Source: Trichocladium uniseriatum (Eukaryota > Ascomycota > Sordariomycetes > Sordariales > Chaetomiaceae). Taken from it: 64,000 bases of DNA. Shown piece after piece: positions 30,337 to 39,794 of the stretch. The notes beneath the pieces were generated by a model. That model worked only from the letters and a program-made list of their open reading frames with translations. It was not told the DNA's origin and searched no databases. Positions within the stretch are counted from its first letter, which is position 1; each line of letters opens with the position of its first letter. The translations under genes and the position numbers were made by a program. The stretch lies in contig WOUO01000005.1 in NCBI GenBank assembly GCA_017139535.1, positions 186,001-250,000 on the forward strand. Direction: 5' to 3'.

Positions 30337-31191
30337 GGCGGGGGAGGTGCCTTTAGTGATGTGGGCGGGGGACGTTGTTTTTGTGGTTGGGCTTGCGCGC
30401 CTGCCTACCTGCCTACTACCTGGATTAAGCGAATGGTGTGGTGGTATTGGGTTTTCTATGGGGCTGTGCTCCCGGATGAGGGTTGGTGATGATACATACT
30501 GCCTTCTTTTTTGTTTGTTTGTGTGTTTGGCTTGTTTGTATAGTCTACAGGCGGCTACGATACCCGTTTGTTTTGTTGATACCTATTTTAATTTTAATAT
30601 TTTAGCCCTTGAGCTGGGGCACTTGGTCTACATGACGCGGCTCTGGGCAGAACCAGGGGGGTCTTCTTACTTGTTGCGATCCAGGGAGATGTGGTTGCTT
30701 GTACTTCATAGGTGTTGACGCTCGCCTTCCCAGACGAAATGCGGATCGATTTCAGACGCGTCCGGGCAGTGTCAAGGGAGGCAGGTCTGCCCTGCGTTCG
30801 CCCATCGCTTAGTAAATATGAGCTCTGCACAAGAATCTAGAGTTTGATCCATGTAAATACCTAGATTTCTGTTGGTCGGCTTGGTTGGATCAACCGCGAA
30901 ACCAGTCACATCCCAATCAAGTCTTGGTGGGCTCCCGGTAAACTCCAAGAGCCATCCAAGTTCATCACATACCATCCGTGGTGAGTTGAATAGTTTATTT
31001 ATTCCAACATCGGCCGGTGCCCGTTCTAGAGCTTCCGCTCCCGTCACTCGACGGTCTAAGTCAACATAGGGAACGCGGACAACTACAGTATAATCTATAA
31101 ACACCAAACAGAGCAAGCCGAGCGGCACAATTGCCGTCTGCGCTCTCAACGCCTCATCAAGACATCATCTCTCAATTCTATCCCCCAGCCC
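30337..31191. other. Convergent 3' intergenic region (HOS3 / CLD1)
   Basis: This 855-bp segment lies between two stop codons. It is AT-richer than the genes and T-rich at 30500-30605. A minus-strand 125-codon frame at 30772-31149 has a hydrophobic start but no family features and lies where the CLD1 3' untranslated region is expected. No gene is supported. Confidence 0.45.
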
Positions 31192-32884
31192 TCATGCCTT
31201 CGCCTGCCTCTCCCTCACCCCGCGTGCCCTCGTCTCCTCCATCTCCAGCCTCACCAACTCATTAAACTCATCCGGGTTATCGAGATAGAGATGGTGGCCC
31301 GCCTTGCGCACAACCAGCACCTTGGCGCTGCCCGCCTCGTTCCGCTTCTCCTCGTCCGTGCCGTGCAGCAGCGCCTTGGCGACGCGCTGCTTGATCTTTT
31401 CCTCGGCGGCGTACCCGCCCGCCACGTCCATCCAGTCGTTCTCGCCGTACATGAAGACGATGGGCAGGCCCGTCTCCCGGACGGCCGGGCCCGCGTCGGT
31501 CGCGGGCCGCACCACCTGGCGGCCGACGTCCTGGATGCGGTTGATGACGGGGCTACGCGCATACGCGCCGGGCGCGAGCAGGTAGGGCAGGACGTACTCG
31601 CCGCTGCCCTTTTGGCGGAAGAGCGCGTACGAGTACGTGTGCAGCGCCTCCTTCTCGTCGGGCGGGAGGTGGTTGAAGCGCCGCGAGGTCCAGCCCGAGA
31701 CGAAGCGGGGCCCGAGCGGGCCGGCCAGGCGGACGATGCTAAAGGGGGAGACGTTTGCATCCCAGAGCCAGACGAGCCAGCCGGGGATCGGCCGCTTGGG
31801 CGGGGTCGTGGTTGTGTCGGACTTGGCGGCGGCGGCCTTCTTGTCGGCCGCGGCAGCCCGTACGAATTTGGCGTTGGCGCCCGCGGGCTGGCCGCTCACG
31901 ATGCTCTCCTGGTCCTGCATGAACTCGTTTGCCAGGGTGGACTCCTCGGGCTCCGGCATGTCGGCGTTTACGGCCCAGGGGTCCTCGGGGATACCCACGG
32001 GCGAGGCGAGGATGAGCTTGTTGAGTCTGCCGGGGTATTTCAGGGCGTACGACACGGCGAGATAGCCGCCGAGCGAGTGGCCGAGCAAGGTGAACTTTTC
32101 AATCTTTCGGACCTTGCGCCACTCCTCCAGTGCGTCGATGAACCAGCTCTCGGCCTCGGCGATCTTCTCCTTGGGGTCCTTGGCGTGTATCTTGAAAGTT
32201 GGCCTCGCCGAGTTACCCATGCCCAGCATGTCGAGCGCGTACAGCCTCCAGCCCTGTGTCCGGCTCAACGGCTCAAAGTTCTTGTAGAAGAACCCCAGGC
32301 CCGCGCCATAGCCGTGTAGCATCACCAGGGTGTCGTCTGCCTGTTCGCCGATGCGCTCGATCGATAGCTCGTTGAGGGCGCGGTTCTTCCCCGACAGCTC
32401 GACCATGGACGACCGCCATATTCGTTGGCCAAACGGGTCGCTGTTGGCGAGTTCGTGTATTTGCGAGCCGGCGGCCCCGGCTGTGGCTTCTCGGAGGAAG
32501 GGGACGTAGGAGAGAACGTTGCGCTCGGCCTGGCGGGAGGTCACACTTATCCACTGCGAGTAGTCAGCAACGCTGTTTTTCCTAGTCGAGACGAGGGGTA
32601 AGGTGGCCCACCCATTGTTGTGCGGCTTCTTTGTAGCCGAGCGGGAAGTAGGCGGCGGACATGGGGCGCGGTGGCTTCGGCAGGGTGTCGGACTGGGACT
32701 GCGACATGGCTTGGTGCGAGGGGAAGAGGATCGGCTGTCGCGGGTCTTGTTGGGGGGGAAGCGAGGCGTCGGTCGACAGGCTGCTGGCCTGCCGGGTTGC
32801 ACTGTCGGGTTCACGCCGTCCAATCAACGAGGCAAAGTTCAATCGCTTTGGCAGCAAAAAGGTCGTCGGGTAGGTTTTGAGCAT
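31192..32884 (-). CDS. cld1: CLD1/ABHD5-family alpha/beta hydrolase (cardiolipin-specific phospholipase type)
   Basis: Two exons are inferred: 32884-32612 and 32553-31192, joined over a 58-nt intron (GTGGGC...TCGCAG), giving 544 aa. Yeast Cld1 deacylates cardiolipin in mitochondria before tafazzin remodelling; relatives are ABHD4/5. The N-terminus MLKTYPTTFLLPKRLNFASL is basic and amphipathic, fitting a mitochondrial presequence. The join restores PLGYKEAAQQWWISVTSRQA, a family block. Hydrolase motifs are VMLHGYGAGLGFFYKNFEPL (oxyanion region), LYALDMLGMGNSARP, the nucleophile elbow LLGHSLGGYLAVSYAL, FMYGENDWMD (acid region) and AGHHLYLDNPDEFN. The last holds the catalytic His and the H-x4-D motif of this family. 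An insert rich in Ala/Lys lies after the nucleophile. An alternative start at MSQSQSD would remove the presequence. Confidence 0.88.
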
Positions 32885-33552
32885 GATGCGAGGTGGGAGC
32901 GCACGTCGGGACGGCGCCCCTTATCAAAAGCTGATCCTGCATTGTCCGGCGCGCGCCGGCCTGGGAATTCCAAGCGGCAGTCCGCAGGTGCGGCTTGTTG
33001 AGCCAGTCAGCCGTTGAGGAAGATGCCGGTGCCACATGATCGGAATTTGCATCTCTCCGCGGTCCGATCTGGAAACGCTAGCTGGACCCTGGCCGCCGCT
33101 AAATCGCCCGATGACGTTGCCAGCTTTGGGGCCCCTGCGGCCTAAAAATTGGCCTTCACCTGCCAAAAACGCCCCGAGCGCCAGCTCGAGAGCAATGGCC
33201 AGATCCGCGGCTTTCGCCGAACAAACCGTCCCGTCTCCACTGCCCAATGGAACGGAACCACTTCCCTCCATCGTCTGGCATTGACAAGGTACAGCTTCAA
33301 TGGCACGGCAAACGGCGATAATATCCTAAACTCCGCCACGAGCGAATCGACAGCAACCTGGACGGCTGCTTACGCCCGGCCTTGACAAGTGACGCGGCCT
33401 GCCGCAAAAAAAAGCACCCTCCAATCCAGCTCTGACCTATCCTTGCTCAGACAGGGCATCCTCTCCGGGGGGGCCGCGGCACCGATTGCTTCCGGCCGCC
33501 ATCGGCAGTCTGCCCTATCGACCTACCCATCGCGCCCGACAAAATAACCACA
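32885..33552. other. Divergent intergenic region between CLD1 and SPO7
   Basis: This 668-bp region holds both promoters. A TTGGCCTTCACCTGCC-type segment and several short frames are seen, without family features. Confidence 0.5.
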
Positions 33553-34851
33553 ATGGCCGACTCACTCGACTCGATCGTCAAGGGGGCGCCGATGCGCCTT
33601 CCCGGGGGGCAGGACCCCGCGCAAGCAGCAGCAGCGGCGGGCGGAACCACGCCCATCGCTTCGTCTCCTTCGACCCCCGGCAACAACAATGAAAATAACA
33701 ACAATAAAGCAGGCGACCCGCTCATCCACACGCCGAGCTCCCCCGCCATGATCTACCTCAACCTGCTGATCCTCGAGGCGTCGCTGCGCGCACAATACCT
33801 CGAGTTGCGGGCGCGGCGGCGCCACCACACCTTTTTTCTGTCGCTCCTGACGGCGTGGACGGCCTTTTTCGGCTACGCGCTGTTCCTGGCGCCGCGCGAG
33901 GACGGCCAGGGCGTCGGCGGCTCCGTCTACTGGGTCGTTGAGACCACCGAGCGCATGTGCTTCCTCGGCGGCGTCATGACCGCCCTGCTGGTGTGGGCGA
34001 CGGGCATCTGGGACCGCGGCGTGCGCTGGCCGCGCCGCTGGTTTGCGCTCTCGAACCGCGGCCTGAGGGGCTTCAACTGCAAGCTGGTCGTGATGAAGCG
34101 GCCGTGGTGGAAGGAGGCACTGAGCACAGCGGGGTGGTTTCTCACGTACGGGCTGTTTTCGAACAACGGGAGCTCGTACCGGTGGGTAGACCCTTCGGTG
34201 TTGAGGGAGGTAGACCGCGAGTTGAATCTGTCCAAGGACAACCACCCGACGGTGCATGTGACGAATTGGGACGAAGAGAAGGGCGGGCATGACGAGGACC
34301 TGGCGCCTGGCGGTGACTACGTGAAGCTTCTGCTGCTGGCCAAGCCGTTCTCGCCCACCTTTCGCGAGAACTGGGAGCTGTACCGGGCCGAGTACTGGGA
34401 GAAGGAGAACGAGCGGCGTGCTCTGCTGCGGGTCAAACTCAAGGAGCGGGACGTCAGGCTGCGGAAGGAGCACGGCGGCTGGTTCTGGTGGCTGCCGTGG
34501 AGAAAGGACATTGTCGAGAAGCCCATGCCCGTCGAAAAAGCGCATCACCCGCGGCACGCGGCCGTGGTGGGCGAGCATAGGCGGGCGAGGAGCGGTAGCG
34601 GCAGCCTGCGGCGCGGGAGCATCTCGGGCACACCCGGGTCTCGCAGCACGACGCCAACGCTGGATGGAGAAGAATTCCCCGGTATCACGCGCAAGGGCAG
34701 CACGTCCTCGAACGCGTCGGAAAAGAAGCGCAAGAAGCTGTCGGTAGGGTCCAAGAGCCGACCGCGGATAGAGTCGAGGTCTGTGACTCCCGAGATACCG
34801 TCGCCGCTGGCCAAGGAGAGCAGTCTTGGGTCAGATGCCGCAAGCCCGTAG
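33553..34851 (+). CDS. spo7: Spo7-like regulatory subunit of the Nem1-Spo7 phosphatase
   Basis: Spo7 binds Nem1 at the nuclear envelope/ER. The complex dephosphorylates the lipin Pah1, setting the balance between phospholipid and triacylglycerol synthesis. The intronless frame gives 432 aa. Residues 1-60 are low complexity with an Asn run. The Spo7 domain begins with PAMIYLNLLILEASLRAQYL (~70-90), followed by a first membrane span FFLSLLTAWTAFFGYALFL (~93-111) and a second CFLGGVMTALLVWATGIW (~135-152). Conserved RFVPRT-like segments appear as RRWFALSNRGLRGFNCKLVV. Later blocks include KLLLLAKPFSPTFRENWELY and YWEKENERR. The C-terminal ~110 residues are Ser-rich and basic, a common extension in filamentous fungi. 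The gene lies beside CLD1, another lipid gene, in divergent orientation; this may be chance. Confidence 0.93.
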   Translation: MADSLDSIVKGAPMRLPGGQDPAQAAAAAGGTTPIASSPSTPGNNNENNNNKAGDPLIHTPSSPAMIYLNLLILEASLRAQYLELRARRRHHTFFLSLLTAWTAFFGYALFLAPREDGQGVGGSVYWVVETTERMCFLGGVMTALLVWATGIWDRGVRWPRRWFALSNRGLRGFNCKLVVMKRPWWKEALSTAGWFLTYGLFSNNGSSYRWVDPSVLREVDRELNLSKDNHPTVHVTNWDEEKGGHDEDLAPGGDYVKLLLLAKPFSPTFRENWELYRAEYWEKENERRALLRVKLKERDVRLRKEHGGWFWWLPWRKDIVEKPMPVEKAHHPRHAAVVGEHRRARSGSGSLRRGSISGTPGSRSTTPTLDGEEFPGITRKGSTSSNASEKKRKKLSVGSKSRPRIESRSVTPEIPSPLAKESSLGSDAASP

Positions 34852-35491
34852 GGGGTGGTGGCTTGGGGCAGTGGACTTGTATAATATAGACGTAGCGTTG
34901 CATGCAGATACGTGCCTTAGCTAGCGCATACCCTCAATACTCTGTCTCTAAGCCCCTGGTTGCAGTCCAGGGGCGCCCTCAGGTGTTGATTCTTCTCAGG
35001 GTTCGGGTTATCAATGGTGGCCTGCACAAGCGCCCCACTTTAGGCAGAAGGCGCACCCATGCGAAGGCTTCAATTCGCGACTTCACATTCACTCCAAATG
35101 CGATTCGACTTGACCACGAAGGCGAACGAATTATCATGTCACCAGAAACGTCTTGATAAAGACCTCGGTCAGTGAGGCGCACGCTTAGTACGGCGATACA
35201 GTGGTTCGACTCGATCCGGAGCACCTATCGCTTGTTTCAGCAGCTGCGACTCCGTGTTCTTCTTGAGCCAACAACTCGACTTTCAGAACTCACTCATCCG
35301 TCTCTCACAACTACGCCAAGGAACCAACCTGGCGAAATCTGGAATTACAAACAAGCAACTTGCACAATCCGGCGCAGCCACCGCATTCAATCACTGTCCT
35401 GGTATATATCATTCGCCGTGGCCATCATCACTGGCCAGTCCTTACTTTCATCTTCAACCGACACACCCACACGAAGCCCTCTCAGAACAAA
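34852..35491. other. Intergenic region between SPO7 and the phosphatase-like gene
   Basis: These 640 bp hold the SPO7 3' end and the leader of the next gene. Overlapping short frames at 35172-35702 extend into the next gene and are judged shadows. No RNA gene is seen; a TTCGACT element near 35205 lacks a pairing T-stem. Confidence 0.45.
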
Positions 35492-36568
35492 ATGGATTAC
35501 AGCCACCACCACCAACCCCCCCAACTCCCCATCCAACCCACCGCCCTACCGGCAGCACCCTACTCAACCCGGCCCCCTTCCCCGCCCTACATCCACATCC
35601 CCGCCGTCTCCCAAATCCCCGCCCTCAACAATGCAAACACCCCTTGGAACCCCCTCGGCGCAACCTCCGCACCCCCGCAACAAGCCACTGACAACCTCAT
35701 GACCATCCACCCCTCCCCGGCCGCCATCTACAACCACACCCCCGCCGGCACCAGCACCAGCGCCCCGCTCACCCCGGCCGACCTTGCCGCCATCACCCGC
35801 AACCTCCGCCCGCAGACCGCCCGCGACCCGACCAACTCGTGGATCTACGAGGCGCGCCGCGCCGCCCAGCCCGTGCTCGACTACCTGTACCTGGGCCCCG
35901 CGAGCGTGGTGCGCGACCGGGCGTTCCTGGTGCGCGAGGGCATCACCATGGTGCTGGTGGCGCGGGACGCGCGGTTCGCGGCTCTCTCGGGGAGCATCCT
36001 GGCCGGGCTCAAGAGGTCCGTGGAAGGGACGGGGGTGCGCGGGGTCGAGGTGGTGGACGTGGCGGACGGGCGGGAGCTGGTGGGGGCGTTTTCGACGGCC
36101 GTCGGGGTGGTGAATGGGCACTTGTTGGCGGTTGGGAGGGATAAGGCGCCCGGGGAGGAAGGGGGGAAGGTGCTGGTCTGCTGCGAGACGGGGAACGAGC
36201 GGTCGGCGGCGATTGTGGCGGCCTATCTGATGGCCATGTTTGGGCTCGACACGGTGCAGGCCGTGCAGTTTATGCTGCTGCAGCGGTTTTGCGTCACGAT
36301 GGGCGAGGACGTCAAAAATGCGCTGCAGGCGTACGGGTACATCATTCGGGCCCGGGAGGATGTCGGGAAGATGGCGGCGGCGCAGGGTCACGGCCGGCAG
36401 GGAGGGGCTGGCGGCGGCCGTGGCTTTGGTGCTGCCGGGGTGCATGCCAAGCGGAGGATTGAAGAGACGAGCGGGGATGGGGAGGACGGCGAGCAGGATG
36501 GCATGATGGGCGAGATGGACGAGGATCGGTATGCGGGCAGGGACTTTGCGCCTTTTGTTGAGCGCTGA
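35492..36568 (+). CDS. Dual-specificity phosphatase-like protein (C-x5-R signature)
   Basis: The single frame gives 358 aa from the ATG at 35492, which follows a typical leader and precedes a Pro/His-rich MDYSHHHQPPQLPIQP. An in-frame upstream ATG at 35360 is less likely. Residues 1-115 are Pro-rich and disordered. The phosphatase fold spans ~120-290: LDYLYLGPASVVRDRAFLVR (typical DSP entry), EGITMVLVARDARF, and the P-loop VLVCCETGNERSAAIVAAYL with C-x5-R intact. The residue before the catalytic Cys is Cys rather than the usual His. VQFMLLQRFCVTMGEDVKNA is the usual following helix. The general-acid Asp cannot be assigned with confidence. The tail is Gly/Glu-rich with a possible basic signal (AKRRIEE). 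Substrate unknown; it might be active or STYX-like. Confidence 0.82.
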   Translation: MDYSHHHQPPQLPIQPTALPAAPYSTRPPSPPYIHIPAVSQIPALNNANTPWNPLGATSAPPQQATDNLMTIHPSPAAIYNHTPAGTSTSAPLTPADLAAITRNLRPQTARDPTNSWIYEARRAAQPVLDYLYLGPASVVRDRAFLVREGITMVLVARDARFAALSGSILAGLKRSVEGTGVRGVEVVDVADGRELVGAFSTAVGVVNGHLLAVGRDKAPGEEGGKVLVCCETGNERSAAIVAAYLMAMFGLDTVQAVQFMLLQRFCVTMGEDVKNALQAYGYIIRAREDVGKMAAAQGHGRQGGAGGGRGFGAAGVHAKRRIEETSGDGEDGEQDGMMGEMDEDRYAGRDFAPFVER

Positions 36569-37261
36569 TGTTTACGGATGTTTGGGTCGGTGAACATTTT
36601 GTGGTCTGGCCGGACCAGGCTGACGTCCTGAACCAGGCGGGCGTTGTGAGTATTTTTTTTCTTGACTGTAATGTATTGTACAATTATGTACGCCAGAAGA
36701 GGCGTTGGAGCCGGGTTGGTTTGGAAGACAGCCTTTATTCAACTTTGGGCTGTAGACCTGGCGGTGCCTAGATACGTGTACAACAGTATACCATATTAAT
36801 CAAGATGCAAGGCCCGATCCTCGTCTTCCAAAGTGCTCAGATGAACAGCCGCTGTAGAACAATCTATCACTCCACGGCCCGGATGATCATTCCATCATTG
36901 GCGGGCATGCAACGTCCGCCTCAATAATCCAAGCCCCCTACGATCTCCTGCAGTTTCCGAGTGCGACGTCGTTGAATACGTAATCGGGCACGTTCTTCGG
37001 GGGCTGCACCCCGCGCCGATGCCCCCACGAAGAACGTGCTCGGTTGGCGCGGAGAAAAGCGGCGTCCCTGCAGTCTTGCCGCGGGCCGTTGCCAAACATG
37101 GGGCGAGGCGCGACGCCCGACATGTCGCTCGTCAGGTCCGAAACTCTCCATGCCAGTCGCATTGGGTTGGCGCGCACGGGCAGTTTGATCAGGGAACGGC
37201 CAGAGACGGACGGCAGAAGGGCGTTGTTTAAGTGCTGATTGATAGACTGACAAATCCAACT
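36569..37261. other. Convergent 3' intergenic region (phosphatase / MET2)
   Basis: These 693 bp lie between two stop codons. Short frames on both strands overlap and show no domain. Nothing else is supported. Confidence 0.5.
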
Positions 37262-38888
37262 CTACCATGCCGTGATATCCCCAACCTCGGCCTCGCCAAA
37301 CGTACTGCTCTTGGTCAACTGGCCAACCGAGCTTTCCTCCACCACGCCGTTGGTGTCCTTGTTCATAATGTCGGGGAGCACCTCCCTCAAAAAGTCGAGG
37401 ATATAATGGTTGACCTGCTCGAACTGCAGCAGGAAAGCGTCATGGCCCTCGGGGCTGTCAATGCGCTCCAGCCGCGCGTTCTTGATGTGCTCGGCCAGCT
37501 CCTCCTGCTCGGCAAACGTAAACAAGCCGTCGCTTTCGATGCCGAGAACCAGCGTCGGCTGCTCGATCATGGCGAGCGCCTCGGCGATGGTCGCGGCGCG
37601 GCCCCGGCTGACGTCGTGCGTGTCCAGCTTCCTCGTCATGGCAATGTAGCAATTGCTGTCGAACCGCTTGACGAATTTCTGGCCCTGGTAGCGTAGATAC
37701 GACTGCGCCGAGAAGTAGGTCGAGTTTTTCGGCATCACATCGCCGCCCGTGAGGCTGCCGTTCTTGGGCCCGTGAAACTGCGGGTCCGGGGAGTCCACCG
37801 CGTGCTCTCTTGTGGCGCCCTTTTGCGCGGGGTCCTTCTCTTCCTGGCTGTTCTGGCGGCTTGGTGAAGTTCGCTTCCACTTGTGGCCGTCATTGTGGAT
37901 GTGGAAGTGGGCCTCGGATGGGGTGGAGGGGGCCGGCTGCTCCAGGATCGTCTGCCGGCGGGACGGGTCCGGTATGTTGCGGCCGAAGCGCGTCTCGAAC
38001 GAGTTCCGACTTCGGTACGTCAGGAGGGCGGCCATGCGTGCTGCGCCGAGACCCGTGGTGGGCGGGTCCGAGAAGGAGTAGTAGCCGTCGTCGTACTTGG
38101 GATCGGCGTAGATGGATTGGCGTTGGGCCTCGCCCCAGCTGATGCCCCAGGCGCTGTGCCTGCTCGACGTGGCGATGGGCACGACGCAGCGCACATAGTC
38201 CTTGCCGAGGTACGCCCATTCCAGCACAAACATACCGCCGAGCGATCCGCCAATAACTGCGGCGACCTGCTTGACGCCCAGCTCGTCGAGAAGCAACTTG
38301 TGCAGCCTACTGATGTAAGACGGTGGTCTGCATGGGATTCAGAGTCAACGTACCGAACATCGTCTCGAATGGTCGTTAGCGGGAACTCCGGGCCGTATCG
38401 GCCCTGGGACGGGTCCCCGTCTTTGGCGGTAACGGGACTGGCGGTGCCGTAGGGGCTGCCCAGGCTGTTCATGCACACAACGAAGAAGCGGGACGTGTCG
38501 AATACGCGGCCAGGCCCGCCCAGCAGAGGACCCCACCAGTCGCTCACGTCGGCGCTACCGGTGAGTGCGTGGCAGATTACCATTGCGTTGTCGCCATTGG
38601 GAGAGAGCGTGCCCCGCGTGGTGTAGGCCACGGGAACATTGTAGAGAGTCACCCCTGATTCAAGGGTGAAAGACGGGATGACGGCAATCTGCTGGTGGGG
38701 GATGAGTTCCGCGAACGGATTCTCGGGCTGCGAGGGGATTCTTTCTTGGAAGTATTCAGTCACCGGTCTTCTAAACGGATGGGGACGGAAGTGGCAAAGA
38801 CGAGAGAAAGAATGGCAAGTCTGGCAAGAGACGGGGTTGACTCACCATATGTCGACACCCGGCCGACGGGCAAGGCGTCTGGGGTCAT
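37262..38888 (-). CDS. met2: Homoserine O-acetyltransferase
   Basis: The enzyme transfers acetyl from acetyl-CoA to L-homoserine, the first committed step toward methionine in fungi. Three exons are inferred: 38888-38846, 38744-38354 and 38306-37262, giving 492 aa with all phases closing. Donors are GTGAGT and GTACGT; acceptors are CCAAG and CAGTAG. The sequence starts MTPDALPVGRVSTY. Family motifs are HQQIAVIPSFTLESG, VAYTTRGTLS, ICHALTGSADVSDWW (oxyanion region), FFVVCMNSLGSPYGTASP, FPLTTIRDDVR|LHKLLLDELG, the nucleophile elbow VIGGSLGGMFVLEWAY, and LVLGIESDGLFTF (catalytic Asp region). The catalytic His is in SPEGHDAFLLQFEQVN. A hydrophilic insert of about 80 residues, usual in filamentous fungi, separates the lid from YLRYQGQKFVKRFDSNCYIA. 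A CCAAT box (ATTGG on the plus strand) lies about 165 bp upstream. Confidence 0.95.
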
Positions 38889-39794
38889 GGCGGGTGCTGG
38901 ATAAAAGTCGAAGTGGAACGAGGAGCAAGAGTGGCAGAAAGAGGTGACGAGATAACTTGGAGAGAGGAAAGACTGTTTCCCACGGCTGAGACTTGGCTAT
39001 TAAGAAAATGGACACAGAAAGTCTGAGAGAGAAAAGAAACAGGCCCTCCGCATTGGCTAGGAAATCTACCATTGGAGGGGGGTTGCGGGAGCCGCAAGCG
39101 TGGATTGCGCAATTCGCTAGCATCCGCGTCGGGACAAGGGGTGCAACCTGGGAAGGTGTAAGTCCCGCCCGCCGGCAATCGGCCGTTTTGAAGTCAAGAG
39201 TGGGCCCGTGCTCAATGTGTCAGTGGTGGGGCCAGCCGATCCCGCATGATTCGCTGTAAAAGTACAAGGTACCCACCACTGCGCCAGAACCTCGGGGCCT
39301 CGTCATGTCCCTGGTACGTTTCCTCGAAATCTCTTGGCAGCCTTGTCGAATGAGGCTGGCCAGCCGCCAAGCTCACGCCAAAACCAAGCAACCAGCACCA
39401 GCAACCACGCCGAGCTACGATTTGGATTTGGCGATTTGGCGATTTGACGCGAAGCACTTCGACGTCCAACGTTGAGCAGGCCAGTCAGTGGTCAACACGC
39501 CCAGCTTTTTTTTTTTTCCCGCAATCGGCTTTTACTCGAGTTGTCTCGCCATCGGTAAATTTCCCTTTTTCTCCTCTGCCGGTCGCTCGTTTTCCCTTCT
39601 CCTCGATCGCGCTTTGTCCGGATCGGTCAACTGCATCACCACGTTTCCTCGCCACGTCGCATCAATTCCCGACCTCTAACCTGTCACGCAAGAATCACAG
39701 ATCTGCCAGTACGTTGTTGGATTCGTAAGCCGGCACTCATGGGCTCCTCGCCGCTCCAACGATAAATGCCCCGACTTCTGCGATTCCAGCTTTG
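38889..39794. other. Divergent intergenic region between MET2 and THO2
   Basis: These 906 bp hold both promoters. A CCAAT box lies near 39052, a T12 run at 39508-39519, and a pyrimidine-rich stretch at 39500-39640 that probably marks the THO2 transcription start. No gene is seen. Confidence 0.5.

Noticed and set aside
30772..31149. Minus-strand 125-codon frame with hydrophobic start downstream of CLD1
   Set aside because: It starts 43 bp after the CLD1 stop where a 3' untranslated region is expected, shows no family features, and has no supporting splice or leader signals.
35195..35225. TTCGACTCGATCC resembling a tRNA T-arm
   Set aside because: The bases either side do not pair and there is no A box at the right distance.
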